Source: Candidatus Iainarchaeum sp.
Lineage (GTDB): Archaea > Iainarchaeota > Iainarchaeia > Iainarchaeales > GCA-2688035
Length of the DNA: 6,146 nucleotides
Assembly (NCBI GenBank): GCA_028712575.1
Contig: JAQTPU010000050.1
Span: 1 to 6,146, forward strand
Direction of reading: 5' to 3'
Position numbers and translations under genes: made by a program. The notes under the pieces were generated by a model. It worked only from the letters and a program-made list of their open reading frames with translations, made no database searches and was not told the DNA's origin. This document shows, one piece after another, positions 4,626 to 6,146 of this stretch (positions are counted from its first letter, which is position 1; each line of letters opens with the position of its first letter).

Positions 4626-5654
4626 TCAGATGTGCCTGAACAGGTGCACGTAACTGTCCGCAATTTTCGGCCAGGTCCAGGCCCTGCTGTAATTGTATGC
4701 GTTTTTTTCTATTTTTTCCCTGTATTTCCTGTCTGAAAGAACCCTGTTTACAGCTGTTCCGATTGCCTTTGCGTTTTTAAAGGGCACGAGGATTCCCCTT
4801 TCATGCCTCAAAGCATCCTTTGCATACAGATAAGGCGTGCTGATGCAGGCTTTTCCCGCGCCTATTGCATATGCAAGAGTTCCCGAGCTTATCTGCTGCG
4901 GGTCGAAATAAGGCGTGATATAAACGTCTGTTGCCTGGAGGTATTTGCAGATTTCCTCAAGGGGCAGGTATTTGTTGTAAAACATTACATTTCCCTTCAG
5001 GCCGAGGTCATTAACCATTTTTTTGAGCTTGTTCCTGTACTTTTCGCCTTCCCTTTTCCTTACAAGCGGATGGGTTTCGCCTATGACCAGGTATAACAAA
5101 TCCGGATTTTTTTCAACAACACCGGGCAGGGCCTTCAATGCATACTGTATCCCTTTTTTGTTGCTCAAGAGCCCGAAGCTTGACATTACTTTTTTTCCCT
5201 CTAAGCCGAGTTCTTTTTTTGCCTCTGCTGTTTTTCCAAACTGGATAAAAGGGACTCCGTGGGGAACTATTGCAATTTTTTCTTCGGGAATCTTGTATTT
5301 CTGCATTAAAATGTCTTTTCCATAACCGCTTATTACGACAACCTTGTGGCTGTTTTCCGCAATTTTTTTTACCACATACCTGATGTGCCTCTGCGGCTGG
5401 GAAGCGGATTTTGGATCCAGAATAGAATGAAAAGTAGTGACAATCGGCTTTTTGACTTCCTCCATAAAGGGAATGAGATAATCCCCGTAAGTCCCGCCAA
5501 ACAGCCCGAATTCGTGCTGGATGCATATTCCCATTGTTTTTTTGCACTTGTTCAGTTTTTCCGCGGCAAGCAGGTAACTGTCCCTGTCGTCCTGGTCAAT
5601 CTGCAGCTGCACATTTTTCGGATAATTATAAGTCGAAAAAAGGTTTTCATTCAT
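4626..5654 (-). CDS. GT-B glycosyltransferase, GT4-type (first standard start; true N-terminus lies upstream)
   Basis: From ATG 5654 this is 342 residues: most of a two-domain GT-B retaining glycosyltransferase that moves a sugar from a nucleotide donor to a lipid-linked or glycan acceptor on the cytoplasmic face of the membrane. Visible motifs are QHEFGLFGGTYG (46-56), TTFHSIL (73-79), VVVISGYGKD (105-114), IVPHGVP (129-135), the domain-linking SSFGLLSNKKG (158-168), LVIGETHP (189-196), and the donor-site ISSGTLAYAIGAGKACISTPY (255-275) then RGILVP (286-291). The ISSGTLAYA form is that of the mannosyltransferase-like GT4 group with FPPRxCGIATF at its start. That N-terminal motif is encoded in frame upstream of this ATG (see 5655-5786), so this start gives a truncated Rossmann domain. 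It ends just before a T-tract; another GT4 gene lies upstream on the same strand. Donor sugar and product are unknown. Confidence 0.88.
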   Translation of the reverse strand: MNENLFSTYNYPKNVQLQIDQDDRDSYLLAAEKLNKCKKTMGICIQHEFGLFGGTYGDYLIPFMEEVKKPIVTTFHSILDPKSASQPQRHIRYVVKKIAENSHKVVVISGYGKDILMQKYKIPEEKIAIVPHGVPFIQFGKTAEAKKELGLEGKKVMSSFGLLSNKKGIQYALKALPGVVEKNPDLLYLVIGETHPLVRKREGEKYRNKLKKMVNDLGLKGNVMFYNKYLPLEEICKYLQATDVYITPYFDPQQISSGTLAYAIGAGKACISTPYLYAKDALRHERGILVPFKNAKAIGTAVNRVLSDRKYREKIEKNAYNYSRAWTWPKIADSYVHLFRHI

Positions 5655-5786
5655 CGCGGTTACCCTGCATTTTATTGCCGGGCTGAATTTTTTTTCTATT
5701 GCATTCAGGACATCCTGTGCAAAAGTCGCGATTCCGCATTCCCTCGGCGGAAAACTGCTTAGAAAATTTATTACCCGCTCGACTAT
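5655..5786 (-). other. In-frame N-terminal coding extension of the glycosyltransferase with no standard start codon
   Basis: Reading upstream from ATG 5654, the frame stays open for 44 codons to TAA 5787-5789. It encodes VINFLSSFPPRECGIATF (5721-5774) followed by a short helix and CRVTAM. FPPRECGIATF is the hallmark N-terminal loop of this GT4 group, normally preceded by only a few residues after Met, so the protein should begin near 5766-5777. No ATG, GTG or TTG exists in frame there; the codons are GTA ATA AAT TTT. Either a rare start such as ATA at 5769-5771 is used, or a point mutation or sequencing error has removed the start. The added length brings the protein to about 380 residues, the usual size. 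Confidence 0.75.
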
Positions 5787-5791
5787 TTAAA
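5784..5791 (-). promoter_or_regulatory. Possible TATA box upstream of the glycosyltransferase
   Basis: TTTAAATA on the − strand lies in the 47-bp gap between the two glycosyltransferase genes. Normal spacing would start transcription near 5762, downstream of the expected first codon, so the word may be chance and the two genes may simply share an upstream promoter. Confidence 0.25.
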
Positions 5792-5836
5792 CACCCAACT
5801 CAAGTTTCACCCGCTGCCAAAAGCAGGGTTTTCACG

Positions 5837-6146
5837 CTACATTTCCTTCTTTTTCTCTGTCCATTCTGACTGCAGCTGTGCGATTAGCTTTTCATAGAGC
5901 GTAATGTGCTTTTTTGCAACAACACTCCACTTAATCGTGCTTGTAACATAACTAGAGGCATTTTTTGCATATTTTTTCCTTAACTCGTCATTTTTCAGAA
6001 GCTCGACAATTGCCCTTTCAAGCTCCGCACTGTCATCCAGAGGCACTGCAATTCCTGCCTTGCTTTCCTCTATTTCCGCTTTCAGGCCTTCCATTGCAGT
6101 TGCAATGCACGGGATTCCCAGGGCAAAGGCATGCGCTCGGTTTCCC
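5837..6146 (-). CDS. C-terminal part of a second GT4-type glycosyltransferase (5' end outside window)
   Basis: About 102 residues remain of a gene whose start lies beyond the right edge; the frame is open to the last base, so the internal Met at 6094 is not the start. The piece reads GNRAHAFALGIPCIATAMEG, then GIAVPLDD, the ELERAIVELLKNDELRKKYAKNA helix, and the closing WSVVAKKHITLYEKLI. This order is the C-terminal donor-binding half of GT-B/GT4 enzymes: nucleotide-sugar loop, GIxVPxxD strand, regulatory helix pair and the final crossover helix. The usual E-x7-E motif would be just outside the window or has His/Ala at its first position here. The tail ends in a Lys/Glu run. It precedes another GT4 gene on the same strand by about 60 bp to that gene's likely start, suggesting a surface-glycan operon. 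Confidence 0.85.
   Translation of the reverse strand, partial: GNRAHAFALGIPCIATAMEGLKAEIEESKAGIAVPLDDSAELERAIVELLKNDELRKKYAKNASSYVTSTIKWSVVAKKHITLYEKLIAQLQSEWTEKKKEM

Noticed and set aside
5346..5762. 138-codon + strand open frame opposite the glycosyltransferase
   Set aside because: It is antisense to conserved glycosyltransferase sequence, including the N-terminal extension, and shows no protein signature.
5800..5835. Eleven-codon − strand frame from GTG 5835 reading VKTLLLAAGET
   Set aside because: It resembles a nucleotidyltransferase start but stops at once in a different frame from the glycosyltransferase; most likely chance.

Overview
The window looks like chromosomal DNA of an archaeon, most plausibly a small-genome DPANN-type lineage, although the exact group cannot be fixed from the sequence alone. 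The signs are a RAD55/KaiC-type RecA-fold ATPase paired with a P-loop-less relative, an archaeal-style VapBC pair, a Cas4/RecB-like nuclease, AT-rich TATA boxes about 26 bp upstream of start codons (one exactly placed for a leaderless mRNA), GGAGGT ribosome-binding sites, and T-tract ends to transcription units. No rRNA, tRNA, CRISPR array, insertion sequence or phage module was seen.

Layout, left to right. (1) Positions 2-115: lysine-rich C-terminal tail of a + strand gene, meeting a small − strand hypothetical gene (128-394) across a 25-bp AT-rich palindrome that looks like a shared terminator. (2) Positions 395-449: compact divergent regulatory region with a TATA box, a 12-bp inverted repeat and a strong SD. 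It drives a vapB-vapC type II toxin-antitoxin operon (450-674, TTG start; 680-1084). (3) Positions 1091-1750 (−): stand-alone Cas4-like PD-(D/E)XK nuclease with four candidate cluster cysteines. (4) Positions 1751-1859: divergent promoter region serving the nuclease and a 442-residue coiled-coil protein (1860-3188, +) with an amphipathic N-terminus. (5) Positions 3189-4555 (−): two-gene operon of a complete KaiC-like ATPase followed, with a TAATG overlap, by a RecA-fold relative lacking the P-loop. The operon ends exactly where the coiled-coil gene ends, with no base between the two stop codons. (6) Positions 4626-6146 (−): two GT-B (GT4-type) glycosyltransferases, the second running off the window edge.

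Three functional themes can be read: toxin-antitoxin plus nuclease (defence or DNA maintenance), a KaiC-type signalling or DNA-associated ATPase pair, and surface glycan synthesis. The most unusual items are the active/pseudo-ATPase pair, the coiled-coil protein of unknown function, and a glycosyltransferase whose conserved N-terminus is encoded upstream of the first usable start codon. Nothing here can be declared a new system from sequence alone; the KaiC pair is the best candidate for an under-described two-component machine.
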